Of a DNA stretch of 64,000 nt, positions 1 to 7,740 are shown piece after piece (the first letter of the stretch is position 1; each line of letters begins with the position of its first letter). The DNA is from Bacillota bacterium (lineage in GTDB: Bacteria; Bacillota; UBA4882; UBA8346), in contig JAEVYU010000073.1 in assembly GCA_023392595.1 (NCBI GenBank), positions 62,001 to 126,000 on the forward strand, written 5' to 3'. The position numbers were made by a program, and so were the translations under genes. The notes below the pieces were generated by a model. It saw only the letters and a program-made list of their open reading frames with translations. It was not told where the DNA came from and ran no database searches.

Positions 1-1023
1 CATTTTATTTTCAGTCAGGGTACCGGTTTTATCAGAACAGATCACTTGCGTGCTTCCCAGAGTCTCTACTGCCGAAAGTTTACGGATAATTGCATTTTTA
101 CGTGCCATTTTTTGAACACCCAGAGCCAATACAATGGTAATGACAGCCGGAAGGCCTTCCGGAATTGCCGCCACCGCCAGGCTGACCGCTGTTAAAAACA
201 TTTCCAGCCATTCCCTGCCGCGAAGCACTCCAACTGTAAAAATAATCACTGAAATCACGACGATCCCAATGGATAAAACCTTACCCATCTCCGCCAATTT
301 CTTTTGCAAGGGTGTTTCCTGGGTTTCAGTTTCCGTGAGGTGCTTGGCGATTTTACCGACTTCCGTATTCATACCGGTGGCTATCACAATACCATAGCCC
401 CGGCCATACGTCACGACACTCCCGGAAAAGGCCATGTTCAACCGATCCCCCAACGGCAATTCCGCTTCTCGCATTGGAGCAATGATTTTTTCTGCCGGAA
501 CCGATTCCCCGGTTAAGGCAGCTTCTTCAATCTTTAAACTTGCCGATTCCGCCAACCGCAAATCTGCCGGCACAAAATCGCCCGCTTCCAAATACACGAT
601 ATCCCCAGGCACAAGGTCCGTTGTGGGCACTTGCAAAATGCTCCCTTCCCGCTTGGCCTTTCCATGGGGAGCCGACATTTTCTTCAAATCAGCCAGTGCT
701 TTTTCGGCTTTACTTTCCTGAATGACTCCAAGGATGGCATTAATGATAATGACCGCCAAAATGATGATGGCATCCGTATATTCATGCATCAAACCTGAAA
801 TCAAGGCAGCAATCAACAAGATGACAATCATGATGCTTTTAAACTGCTCTGCCAGCATACTCAGTAAATTTTTTGGGTTCCCCTCATCCAATTGATTGGG
901 GCCATATATTTTAAGTCTTTTAGCGGCCTCCTCATTGGATAAGCCTTTTAAATCAGTATTCAATTGGTTCAATACTTCGGGAATTTCTTGTTGATAAGCC
1001 GGACGGTTCAAAGAATCGGACAT
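1..1023 (-). CDS. Cation-transporting P-type ATPase (Ca2+/Mn2+ type), 5' part
   Basis: Translating the minus strand from an ATG at 1023 gives 341 residues with no stop before the window edge, so the gene is cut. The start follows a GAGGAGGT ribosome-binding site. The N-terminal cation-ATPase domain is followed by two transmembrane helices (about residues 60-105), an actuator domain with the TGES loop, another helix pair with the PEGLP motif of type II pumps, and the phosphorylation motif CSDKTGT with Asp331. The architecture is that of SERCA/PMCA-like type II ATPases, which export Ca2+ or Mn2+ using ATP. The leader carries a yybP-ykoY (Mn2+) riboswitch, so manganese export is the more likely role. 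The ion-site residues of the later helices are outside the window, so the specificity is inferred. Confidence 0.93.
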   Translation of the reverse strand, partial: MSDSLNRPAYQQEIPEVLNQLNTDLKGLSNEEAAKRLKIYGPNQLDEGNPKNLLSMLAEQFKSIMIVILLIAALISGLMHEYTDAIIILAVIIINAILGVIQESKAEKALADLKKMSAPHGKAKREGSILQVPTTDLVPGDIVYLEAGDFVPADLRLAESASLKIEEAALTGESVPAEKIIAPMREAELPLGDRLNMAFSGSVVTYGRGYGIVIATGMNTEVGKIAKHLTETETQETPLQKKLAEMGKVLSIGIVVISVIIFTVGVLRGREWLEMFLTAVSLAVAAIPEGLPAVITIVLALGVQKMARKNAIIRKLSAVETLGSTQVICSDKTGTLTENKM

Positions 1024-1124
1024 GAATTACCTCCTCACAACATGGATCAAGGGTATTATTTTCGGATCAAAACATCCCCATACTCAAAGTGATGGCCTCA
1101 CCTCCATAACCGATTATATACCCG

Positions 1125-1169
1125 GAAAAAATAAAAAACTCTATTTCCAGCGAAGGCTGAAAATAGAGT
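1125..1169 (-). terminator. Intrinsic terminator of the Mn2+ riboswitch expression platform
   Basis: On the minus strand a 14-bp stem (ACTCTATTTTCAGC pairing with its near-perfect complement, loop CTTC) is followed by a run of Ts broken by one A. It lies between the aptamer and the ATPase start, so it can act as the off state of the switch. The 3' strand of the aptamer runs straight into the first arm, as expected if aptamer and terminator compete. Confidence 0.85.
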
Positions 1170-1268
1170 CTCACGACTTACATCAACAAAGCCGGGCCAA
1201 AATAGCCGTCTTGACGACTTTGTCGAGGCCGTCTGGAATTTTTCCCGACAAGCCCCCGTTACTCCCTC
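1170..1268 (-). ncRNA. yybP-ykoY (Mn2+) riboswitch aptamer
   Basis: The minus-strand leader carries GAGGGAGTAAC, then GACAAAGTCGTCAA and CCGGCTTTGTTGATGTAAG, which correspond to the conserved segments of yybP-ykoY RNAs as I remember them. This family binds Mn2+ and usually turns on exporters, including P-type ATPases. It sits upstream of the P-type ATPase and directly before an intrinsic terminator. A covariance-model search was not possible here. Confidence 0.85.
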
Positions 1269-1276
1269 TATCATCT

Positions 1277-1305
1277 ATTATCAATATATAACTTATTTAC
1301 TCCAA
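1277..1305 (-). promoter_or_regulatory. Sigma-A-type promoter of the riboswitch-ATPase transcript
   Basis: Minus strand TTGGAG, a 17-bp spacer, then GATAAT. It ends about 9 bp before the first conserved aptamer segment, a sensible distance for the transcription start. Confidence 0.6.
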
Positions 1306-1383
1306 ATTAGTTCCAATCCATCGTAATTTTTTTTGGAGGATATGTTACAATATTCATAGCTTTTTTCGGAAAGGAAGATTTCA

Positions 1384-1866
1384 ATGATCCGTTATAGTAT
1401 TCTCACCATCAGCGATAAAGGTTCAGCCGGGCTTCGCGAAGATCACAGCGGAAAAACCATTCAAGAAATCATGCTCTCAACCGGTAGCCAGCTGATAGAT
1501 TACGCTATTGTACCCGATGAAAAAAGCCTGATCTCGAAAAAACTTATTTTAATGTGTAATCAGGCCAACTTGATATTGACCACCGGCGGAACCGGCCTTT
1601 CTCCCCGTGATGTGACTCCTGAAGCAACCTTGGATATCATTGACCGGCAAATTCCGGGCATTCCCGAAGCCATGCGCGCTAAAAGTCTGGAAATTACTCC
1701 AATGGCTTCCCTCTCCCGGTCAGTCGCAGGCACCCGTGGCCAAACCCTGATTATTAACCTGCCGGGCAGTCCTAAAGCCGTTCGGGAATGCCTTGAAGTG
1801 GTTTTGCCCGTTTTAGAACATGCCATCGCGACCCTGACCGGAAATAGCGGCGAATGCGCCCGCTAA
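1384..1866 (+). CDS. mogA: Molybdopterin adenylyltransferase (MogA/MoaB family)
   Basis: This 160-residue protein matches the MogA/MoaB fold in length and motifs. TTGGTG at residues 66-71, followed by D76, and PGIPEAMR at 91-98 form the molybdopterin-binding site, and a Gly/Pro-rich NLPGSP segment lies near residue 130. Family members adenylylate molybdopterin before molybdate insertion in the cytosol. The ATG follows an AAGGAAG site. It is the only clear plus-strand gene before 36 kb, and it ends 5 bp from the converging stop of the YgfK gene. Its place beside a molybdenum hydroxylase cluster suggests it supplies cofactor to that enzyme. I see no molybdate transporter or other moa/moe gene in the window. 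Confidence 0.92.
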   Translation: MIRYSILTISDKGSAGLREDHSGKTIQEIMLSTGSQLIDYAIVPDEKSLISKKLILMCNQANLILTTGGTGLSPRDVTPEATLDIIDRQIPGIPEAMRAKSLEITPMASLSRSVAGTRGQTLIINLPGSPKAVRECLEVVLPVLEHAIATLTGNSGECAR

Positions 1867-1871
1867 AGATT

Positions 1872-4800
1872 TTATCTTACCAAATATCCATATTCCTTCA
1901 TCATGGTCAAAATTACCTGGGTGACCTCAGAGGGAATACTCCTTGTCGGTTGGCTCCCTTCGAAACAAAGCTCGGAAATTTCCTGGCCAACCCGGACTTT
2001 CATCCGCCCGGATACTCTATCAACCAAAGCAAACCCGGCATTTTCCCCCGCCAAAAATTGGGCTTCATTCTCGTAAAGAGTCAATTTATCCCGATAGGGC
2101 GCTCCTTCATAGGGACAAAAAACCGCACAATTGCCGCATTCGTTGCACATGCCGTCAATATGCAGGATTTGTTGTCTCCTTTCCCCGTGCCCGTCCGTTA
2201 CTTGAATCGCCACATTAGCCCGGTTGGGGCAAACCTCTACACATAGATTGCATAAAACATTACATTCAAGACAGCGTTGATGTTCAACCCCGGCTTGACA
2301 AGATTTTTGAAGAACGCCTTTCTTTCCCTCAATCTCCGCCAGTTGCTTTTCCCGATCAAATGAAACGGCTTTCTGTAAGACCAAGTCCTGGTATTTTTCT
2401 CTTTTGATTACTTCTTTAGCGAACTTGGTGGCATCTGCGATTGCTTCCACAATCGTGGCCGGTCCTCTAAGGGCATCCCCACCGATAAAGACATTGGTGA
2501 CACTGGTCTCACCCGTTTCAAAGTTGGCTTCGACACGGCCGCTTTCATCGATGGCAATCTTATTTCGCTTTAATAATTCTATTTCCACCTGTTCCCCGAC
2601 AGCCCCAATCACCGTATCCGCTTCCAGCTCCACAAATTCACCCGGCAAGGCTTGCGGGCTTCGCCGGCCCAAAATATCGGGAGCCCCAAGAATCATTTGC
2701 TGGCATTTTAAAATTCCGTGCTGATAAGATACTGGCGCTAAAAGTTCCTTGAATTCAACTCCATCCCTCAAAGCCAGGTTGAGCTCTTCAACATCAGCCG
2801 GCATGTACCTCCGGGTCCGGCGGTAAATTAAATAAACTTTCTCCACACCATTCACTCTGATAGCAGCTCTGGCAGCATCCATTGCCGAGTTACCTCCTCC
2901 GATAACCGCCACAGTCTTGCCGAGCCGTAAACTTCCGGGGGCTTTTTTAAAGTTCTCCAAAAACTCCAGTACATTTAGGACATCCCTATCAGACGAATCC
3001 AATTTCAATCGTCCCGGCTTCCAAGCGCCGATGGCGATAAAAATGTAATGAAACCCTTCCTGTTTCAAGGCCTCTACCGAAAAATCGCCCGAAACACCCA
3101 GCCTGAACCGGGCACCCGTTTTACGGATTAAATCCAGATCCCTTTCCATCCTCTCTCTGGAAATCCGGAAATCCGGGGCGACATGCTGGATAATTCCACC
3201 GATTTTATCTTTGAGGTCGAAAACCGTAACCGCAATTCCTTGCAAACTCAGAAAATAAGCGGCGGCAAGTCCGGCAGGCCCCGCCCCGATAATGGCAACT
3301 TTAACCAAGGGATTGATTTGCGGTTCCTTAATTTTCCCAATATATTCCTCATACCCCTTTTGGGCGGCAATCAGCTTGGCGCCCCGGATATCCACCGCTT
3401 GTTCATAGTCAAGCCGGGTACATTGGGTCATGCAACGGTGATTGCATAACGTTCCGGTAATCAATGGCAATGGATTTTTACTCACTATCAGTTCCATTGC
3501 TTCGGCATATCTTCCAGCCCCAACCAGGCGAATATACTCCGGGATATCCTGGCCGATGGGACAACCCTCTTTACAGGGAGCCACCAAACAATCCAGTAAA
3601 GGTAAAGGTCTATTGACTTTACGGGAAGGCTTTGAACCACCGGCGCCCTCCCCCTTCCGGTAATGGGAATCTTCAATCGCTTTCTCTCCAAGCTGTTTTA
3701 AAAGTTCCAGGTCAATAGGCGCCTGCGCACCTTCCCCCTGAATATTCGGGTCAACCCGATCCAGTAATTCCGCCAGTTGACGGATTCGCGAATATCCGCC
3801 CGGTTTCAGCATGGTTGTGGCGAAGGTAATCGGCCAGATACCAGTGTAATAGATAGCTTCAATATTATAAAAATCAGCCCCGCCTGAGTAGGAGATCTTT
3901 AAATTTCCCCTGAATTCTTTAGCCAATTGGTAAGCAAGATTGATTGTTAACGGATACAAAGCCCGGCCCGACATATACATCTCTTCACCCGGCAATTCTT
4001 TATGGGCTATCTTTACCGGGAATGTATTGGAAAGCTTCACACCGAAAGTTAATCGATGCTCCTCAGCCACCTTTTGAAGCCTGGTTAGCATGGGAACGGC
4101 ATCCCGAAATTGGAGATCATTTTGGAAGTGGTGGTCATCAAAAACCAAATAATCATAACCCATTCGGTCCATGGTTTGCCGTACAAATTCATATCCAAGC
4201 AGTGTGGGATTGCATTTTACATAAGTATGGAGGCCCTTCTGAGTCAATAAATATTTGGCGATCCGTTCGATCTCTTCCGGCGGACACCCATGTAACGTTG
4301 AGAGGGTAATGGAATTGCATACGCCGGGCGTTATAACAGCCAAATCCTTCTCCTTGAATCTTTCAAATAAATCCAAATGCTGCCGGAGATAACCATGACA
4401 TTCCCGCCAAATCTCCGTCCCCGATGCATCTTTCAGGCCATTGATAAAGGCGTCGATTTTCGGCGATTGAATCCCCGCCAAATCATAACCGACGCTCATA
4501 TTAAAAATAAAACCCCCGGCTGATCCGAGGCCCAGTTCTTTGGCAAGCACATGAAGGGCAAACCATGCTTTGATATATTCGCTCATGGCATCGGAAACCT
4601 TGAGTTCAGTCGACCATTCCACATTATAACCTTCGTCGCTTGCCAAAATACAAGGCTTGGAAACCGGTAAATCCTCTCCATCCAAAATCTGAACTGTCTT
4701 TAATTCAAAGAACCGTCCCCCGGTAAGGTAAGCGGCAATGATATTCTGGGCCAGTTGCGTATGGGGGCCTGCCGCAGGTCCCAACGGATTCTCCAGAGAT

Positions 4801-4946
4801 GTACCAAAGATTTGCAGACTCGGGTCGACTGTTTTTTTATAAAACTTAACTTGGGGAATGCCAAAAATGGACTTATGATGGGTATATTCATCAAAAATCC
4901 AGGTCATCAGTTTATCAAATGGGATGGGACTCATACGGTCGCTCAT
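1872..4946 (-). CDS. ygfK: YgfK-type iron-sulfur flavoprotein oxidoreductase (putative selenate reductase subunit)
   Basis: The 1024-residue protein has the full YgfK layout. Residues 1-430 form a dihydroorotate-dehydrogenase-like TIM barrel. Residues 450-510 carry the Cys-rich N-terminal domain of glutamate-synthase small-subunit type (Cys453, 458, 462, then 501, 505, 509). An FAD site (GAGPAG, 554-559) and an NAD(P) site (GGGNSA, 683-688) follow. Ferredoxin-like clusters lie at Cys892-906 and Cys934-944. YgfK is named for selenate reduction in E. coli, but in purine clusters it is thought to move electrons to or from purine-derived substrates. The gene is last in the long minus-strand operon, with CGGAGG ahead of its ATG. 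The exact redox partner is not known from sequence. Confidence 0.93.
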   Translation of the reverse strand: MSDRMSPIPFDKLMTWIFDEYTHHKSIFGIPQVKFYKKTVDPSLQIFGTSLENPLGPAAGPHTQLAQNIIAAYLTGGRFFELKTVQILDGEDLPVSKPCILASDEGYNVEWSTELKVSDAMSEYIKAWFALHVLAKELGLGSAGGFIFNMSVGYDLAGIQSPKIDAFINGLKDASGTEIWRECHGYLRQHLDLFERFKEKDLAVITPGVCNSITLSTLHGCPPEEIERIAKYLLTQKGLHTYVKCNPTLLGYEFVRQTMDRMGYDYLVFDDHHFQNDLQFRDAVPMLTRLQKVAEEHRLTFGVKLSNTFPVKIAHKELPGEEMYMSGRALYPLTINLAYQLAKEFRGNLKISYSGGADFYNIEAIYYTGIWPITFATTMLKPGGYSRIRQLAELLDRVDPNIQGEGAQAPIDLELLKQLGEKAIEDSHYRKGEGAGGSKPSRKVNRPLPLLDCLVAPCKEGCPIGQDIPEYIRLVGAGRYAEAMELIVSKNPLPLITGTLCNHRCMTQCTRLDYEQAVDIRGAKLIAAQKGYEEYIGKIKEPQINPLVKVAIIGAGPAGLAAAYFLSLQGIAVTVFDLKDKIGGIIQHVAPDFRISRERMERDLDLIRKTGARFRLGVSGDFSVEALKQEGFHYIFIAIGAWKPGRLKLDSSDRDVLNVLEFLENFKKAPGSLRLGKTVAVIGGGNSAMDAARAAIRVNGVEKVYLIYRRTRRYMPADVEELNLALRDGVEFKELLAPVSYQHGILKCQQMILGAPDILGRRSPQALPGEFVELEADTVIGAVGEQVEIELLKRNKIAIDESGRVEANFETGETSVTNVFIGGDALRGPATIVEAIADATKFAKEVIKREKYQDLVLQKAVSFDREKQLAEIEGKKGVLQKSCQAGVEHQRCLECNVLCNLCVEVCPNRANVAIQVTDGHGERRQQILHIDGMCNECGNCAVFCPYEGAPYRDKLTLYENEAQFLAGENAGFALVDRVSGRMKVRVGQEISELCFEGSQPTRSIPSEVTQVILTMMKEYGYLVR

Positions 4947-4984
4947 ATTGGCCTCCGAAGATATTTTAATTAAGAAATTGTTGA

Positions 4985-5078
4985 AAACGTTATTGGCTGA
5001 TGGCTATCAGGTATTGGCAAAGGCTTAATTAAATCGGTTCTTGCAGCAGAAAGCCAAAAGCCAAAGGCTGATAGCCGC
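4985..5078. repeat. Intergenic inverted repeat with AAAGCC units
   Basis: Between ssnA and ygfK, GGCTATCAG near 5001 pairs with CTGATAGCC near 5070. Inside, AAAGCC and CCAAAGGC units recur. It could fold as a hairpin in the operon mRNA. No poly-T tract follows it on either strand, so I do not call it a terminator. Confidence 0.5.
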
Positions 5079-5088
5079 TTCTTGAGCC

Positions 5089-6417
5089 CTAAATCCTTTC
5101 CCATACCTTGCTCGCCAGTTCCCGGCTCTTGGCGCAAATTTGCTGTTCGTCAATGGTTAGTAGTTTACGGTTTTCCATGACGATTTGACCGTTAATAATC
5201 GTTGTTTCAACCGAACGTCCGCTGACGCCGAATAAGAGATGACCGTTAATATTCTCAGCTCCTAACGGTGTGGGCGGATCATAATCCACCACGATAATAT
5301 CGGCAAAAGCTCCCGGTGTCAAAATCCCCAGCGAATTTTCAAAATATTGGGCGGCAATTTTCCGATTGTTTTCAAACACCATTTGGGGAATCTCGGTCCA
5401 AGCGACACTGGGATTCCCATGGGCATGTTTGTGAAAACAATTGGCGACTTTGAAAGATTCAAACAAATCGCCGGTATAACCGTCCGTACCAAGGCCGATG
5501 TTTACACCTTGCCCGAACATTTCGAGAACCGGAGAGACACCTACGGCATTTCCCATATTGGATTCCGGATTGTGAACCACATTGGTTTTAGTATCCCGTA
5601 AAATCTCAATCTCTTTGTCCGAGATGTGAACGCAATGAACGGCGATACTCTTCTCCCCCAAAACCTGCTCTTGATGGAGCCTTTCCACAACCCCCATACC
5701 GTACTTTTTCTTGGCGTCATCCAGATCCTGAATGCCTTCCGCGACATGAACATGAAAGCCGGCGCCGGTTCCACTGTTTTTGGCGATACACTTTTTCAAG
5801 GTCCGATCGGAAAGTGTCAATGAAGCATGCAATCCGAACATTCCTTTCATCATCGGGTTATTTTCCAGACTACAATAATTGATAAAATCGATATTTTCCT
5901 GAATCCCGTTATCCGCTATCTGCTCCCCGTCCCGGTCCGATACTTCATAGCATAAACAGGAACGTACACCAGCCTTTAAAGCCGCTTCGGCAATTTTGAA
6001 CAAACTACCATGAACCGCACCTGGACTGGCATGATGATCAAAAATCGTCGTAGTCCCGGTTCGAATAGATTCGATAATCGGAATCATCGCGCTGTAATAA
6101 ACGTCCTCCAAAGTCAGGGTTTTATCCAATCTCCACCAAAGCCGTTCCAAAATCTCTAAAAAATCTCTTGGCGGAGGGGTTTTTGAGGCCATCCCTCTGG
6201 CAAAGGTGCTATAAAAATGCATATGAGTATTGATCAGACCCGGCATGATCAGTTTTTTCCCTGCATCAATAAAACGGGCCCGGGGATATCTGGACTTAAG
6301 GGCCGTAGTGGAACCAACCTCCATGATTAGGTTATCCTGAAAAGCGACACAGCCATCCTCAATAACGGAATTCACCGTATCCCGGGTGACTAACCTTCCG
6401 TTTCCAACAAGTATCAT
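5089..6417 (-). CDS. ssnA: SsnA-family aminohydrolase
   Basis: A 442-residue amidohydrolase-superfamily protein of the SsnA subgroup found in selenium-linked purine clusters. Metal and catalytic residues are in place: H65 and H67 in NTHMH, H222/H224 in FHVHVAEG, H261/H264, and D312 in LGTDG. Such enzymes hydrolytically deaminate or open purine-like rings in the cytosol. The ATG has AAGGAG nine bases upstream. It lies between the FAD subunit of the hydroxylase (13 bp away) and ygfK in one operon. SsnA was first described as a stationary-phase survival protein of E. coli; its chemistry here is inferred from context. Confidence 0.9.
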   Translation of the reverse strand: MILVGNGRLVTRDTVNSVIEDGCVAFQDNLIMEVGSTTALKSRYPRARFIDAGKKLIMPGLINTHMHFYSTFARGMASKTPPPRDFLEILERLWWRLDKTLTLEDVYYSAMIPIIESIRTGTTTIFDHHASPGAVHGSLFKIAEAALKAGVRSCLCYEVSDRDGEQIADNGIQENIDFINYCSLENNPMMKGMFGLHASLTLSDRTLKKCIAKNSGTGAGFHVHVAEGIQDLDDAKKKYGMGVVERLHQEQVLGEKSIAVHCVHISDKEIEILRDTKTNVVHNPESNMGNAVGVSPVLEMFGQGVNIGLGTDGYTGDLFESFKVANCFHKHAHGNPSVAWTEIPQMVFENNRKIAAQYFENSLGILTPGAFADIIVVDYDPPTPLGAENINGHLLFGVSGRSVETTIINGQIVMENRKLLTIDEQQICAKSRELASKVWERI

Positions 6418-6430
6418 TTTGAATTACTCC

Positions 6431-7270
6431 TTATTTCAACTGTGTAATAAAATATTCGATGAGCCGGAATGAAACCTCGTTCCGGTAGGCGGCAGTCGAA
6501 CGCTGATCATTGATAGGCCGGATATATTCCTCATATATTTGCTTGAGTTCCGGCAATATGTTGGACAAATCACGAATTGGTTTTCCTTTAAGCAACTCTT
6601 CCGCCTGTGCGCTGGCGACCACTCGTGGAGCCACTGCCCCGAGGGCTATTTTTACTTCTTGAATGATTCCACCCGCGGTTCTGGCGACTCCGGCGAAGGA
6701 AAGCTTGGAAAGGGCATCAGCCTTACGGGTTCCGACTTTTTTATAATAACAATGGTTATACTCTCTTAAAGGAAGCCGGACTATTGAGAGTAATTCATTC
6801 TCTTTCAAATCATTTCGTCCGGGTCCTTTGATAAACTCCCCAATCGGAACCTGGCGCCGGCCTTCTTTGCTTTGTAACACTAAAGTTGCATCCAAAACCG
6901 TGAGGGGAGGCAATGTATCGGCAGCTGGTGAAGAATTGCAAATATTACCGCCCAGGGTACCTAGGTTACGAATAGCCGGAGAAGCCATCAGCTTGAGGGC
7001 TTGCTTCAGGATTTCAGGTACTTCCGGATGTTCAAGAAGTTCCCCTAGGGAAGCTGCAGCCCCGATTTCCAGGATGTCACCTTTTTTGACGACTTTCTTC
7101 AGTTCCTCAAGATTCCCGATAAAAAGCGCCGGATATTCAAAATTGGGACCAGTTCCCGACCAGCTTCTCCTGCGGACCATCAAATCGGTACCGCCGGCAA
7201 AGGGAACTACCCGTTCTGTATTGAGGATTTCAAGCGCGTGGGATAGAGTTTTCGGAGTGAATGTTACCAC
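6431..7270 (-). CDS. xdhB: Molybdenum hydroxylase FAD-binding subunit
   Basis: At 279 residues it matches the medium (CoxM/XdhB) subunit of xanthine dehydrogenase-type enzymes. FAGGTDLM at 24-31 and NLGTLGGN with the following SSPAAD (about 101-117) contact FAD. It passes electrons from the 2Fe-2S subunit to NAD or another acceptor. A GTG start overlaps the stop of the 2Fe-2S gene by 7 bases and has AAGGGGTG upstream, so translation is probably coupled. The order Mo-FeS-FAD subunits in one operon is complete, so a working heterotrimer is expected. Purine hydroxylation (xanthine or hypoxanthine) is inferred from the neighbours. Confidence 0.92.
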   Translation of the reverse strand: MVTFTPKTLSHALEILNTERVVPFAGGTDLMVRRRSWSGTGPNFEYPALFIGNLEELKKVVKKGDILEIGAAASLGELLEHPEVPEILKQALKLMASPAIRNLGTLGGNICNSSPAADTLPPLTVLDATLVLQSKEGRRQVPIGEFIKGPGRNDLKENELLSIVRLPLREYNHCYYKKVGTRKADALSKLSFAGVARTAGGIIQEVKIALGAVAPRVVASAQAEELLKGKPIRDLSNILPELKQIYEEYIRPINDQRSTAAYRNEVSFRLIEYFITQLK

Positions 7271-7740
7271 AACCCGGCACCCCTTTCAGCCGCCAATTGA
7301 ATGGCTTCAATGATCATCTCATAGCCGGTGCAACGGCAAAGGTTGCCGGAAATAGCCTCCCGGATCTCCATTTCACTGGGTTTGGCATTTTTTCTCAGCA
7401 AGGCTTCAGCAGCCATAATCATTCCGGGAGTACAAAACCCGCACTGAACCGCTCCGGCATCGGCAAAAGCCCGATCAAGGATTTTAAAGCACTCGCTGTC
7501 CCGGTATCCTTCAATGGTGGTAACTTCCTGGCCTTCAACCGTTCCTACTGCAATGAGACACGAATTGGCGAGGCGGCCGTTTAATAAAACCGAACAAGCT
7601 CCGCATTCACCCTCGCCGCAGCCCTCCTTGGGCCCGGTAAGTTCGAAATCTTCCCGCAACACGTCCAATAAACGGCGCAAAGGCTCGGTTTCCAAGGCTA
7701 CTTTCCGGCTATTTAATACAAATTCAATCCGCTTTGCCAT
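7264..7740 (-). CDS. xdhC: Molybdenum hydroxylase 2Fe-2S subunit
   Basis: A 158-residue small subunit with two [2Fe-2S] clusters: plant-type Cys41, 46, 49, 61 and the C-terminal Cys100, 103, 135, 137 (CGFC and CRC). It carries electrons from the molybdenum centre to the FAD subunit. It overlaps the 3' end of the Mo-subunit gene by 17 bases and the start of the FAD gene by 7, indicating tight co-translation. The gene symbol follows the E. coli xdhABC usage. Confidence 0.93.
   Translation of the reverse strand: MAKRIEFVLNSRKVALETEPLRRLLDVLREDFELTGPKEGCGEGECGACSVLLNGRLANSCLIAVGTVEGQEVTTIEGYRDSECFKILDRAFADAGAVQCGFCTPGMIMAAEALLRKNAKPSEMEIREAISGNLCRCTGYEMIIEAIQLAAERGAGLW

Noticed and set aside
134..725. 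Plus-strand frames in the first kilobase
   Set aside because: They are antisense to the P-type ATPase, which has all expected motifs on the minus strand.
1022..1291. 89-codon plus-strand frame in the ATPase leader
   Set aside because: It runs antisense across the Mn2+ riboswitch and terminator and has no ribosome-binding site.
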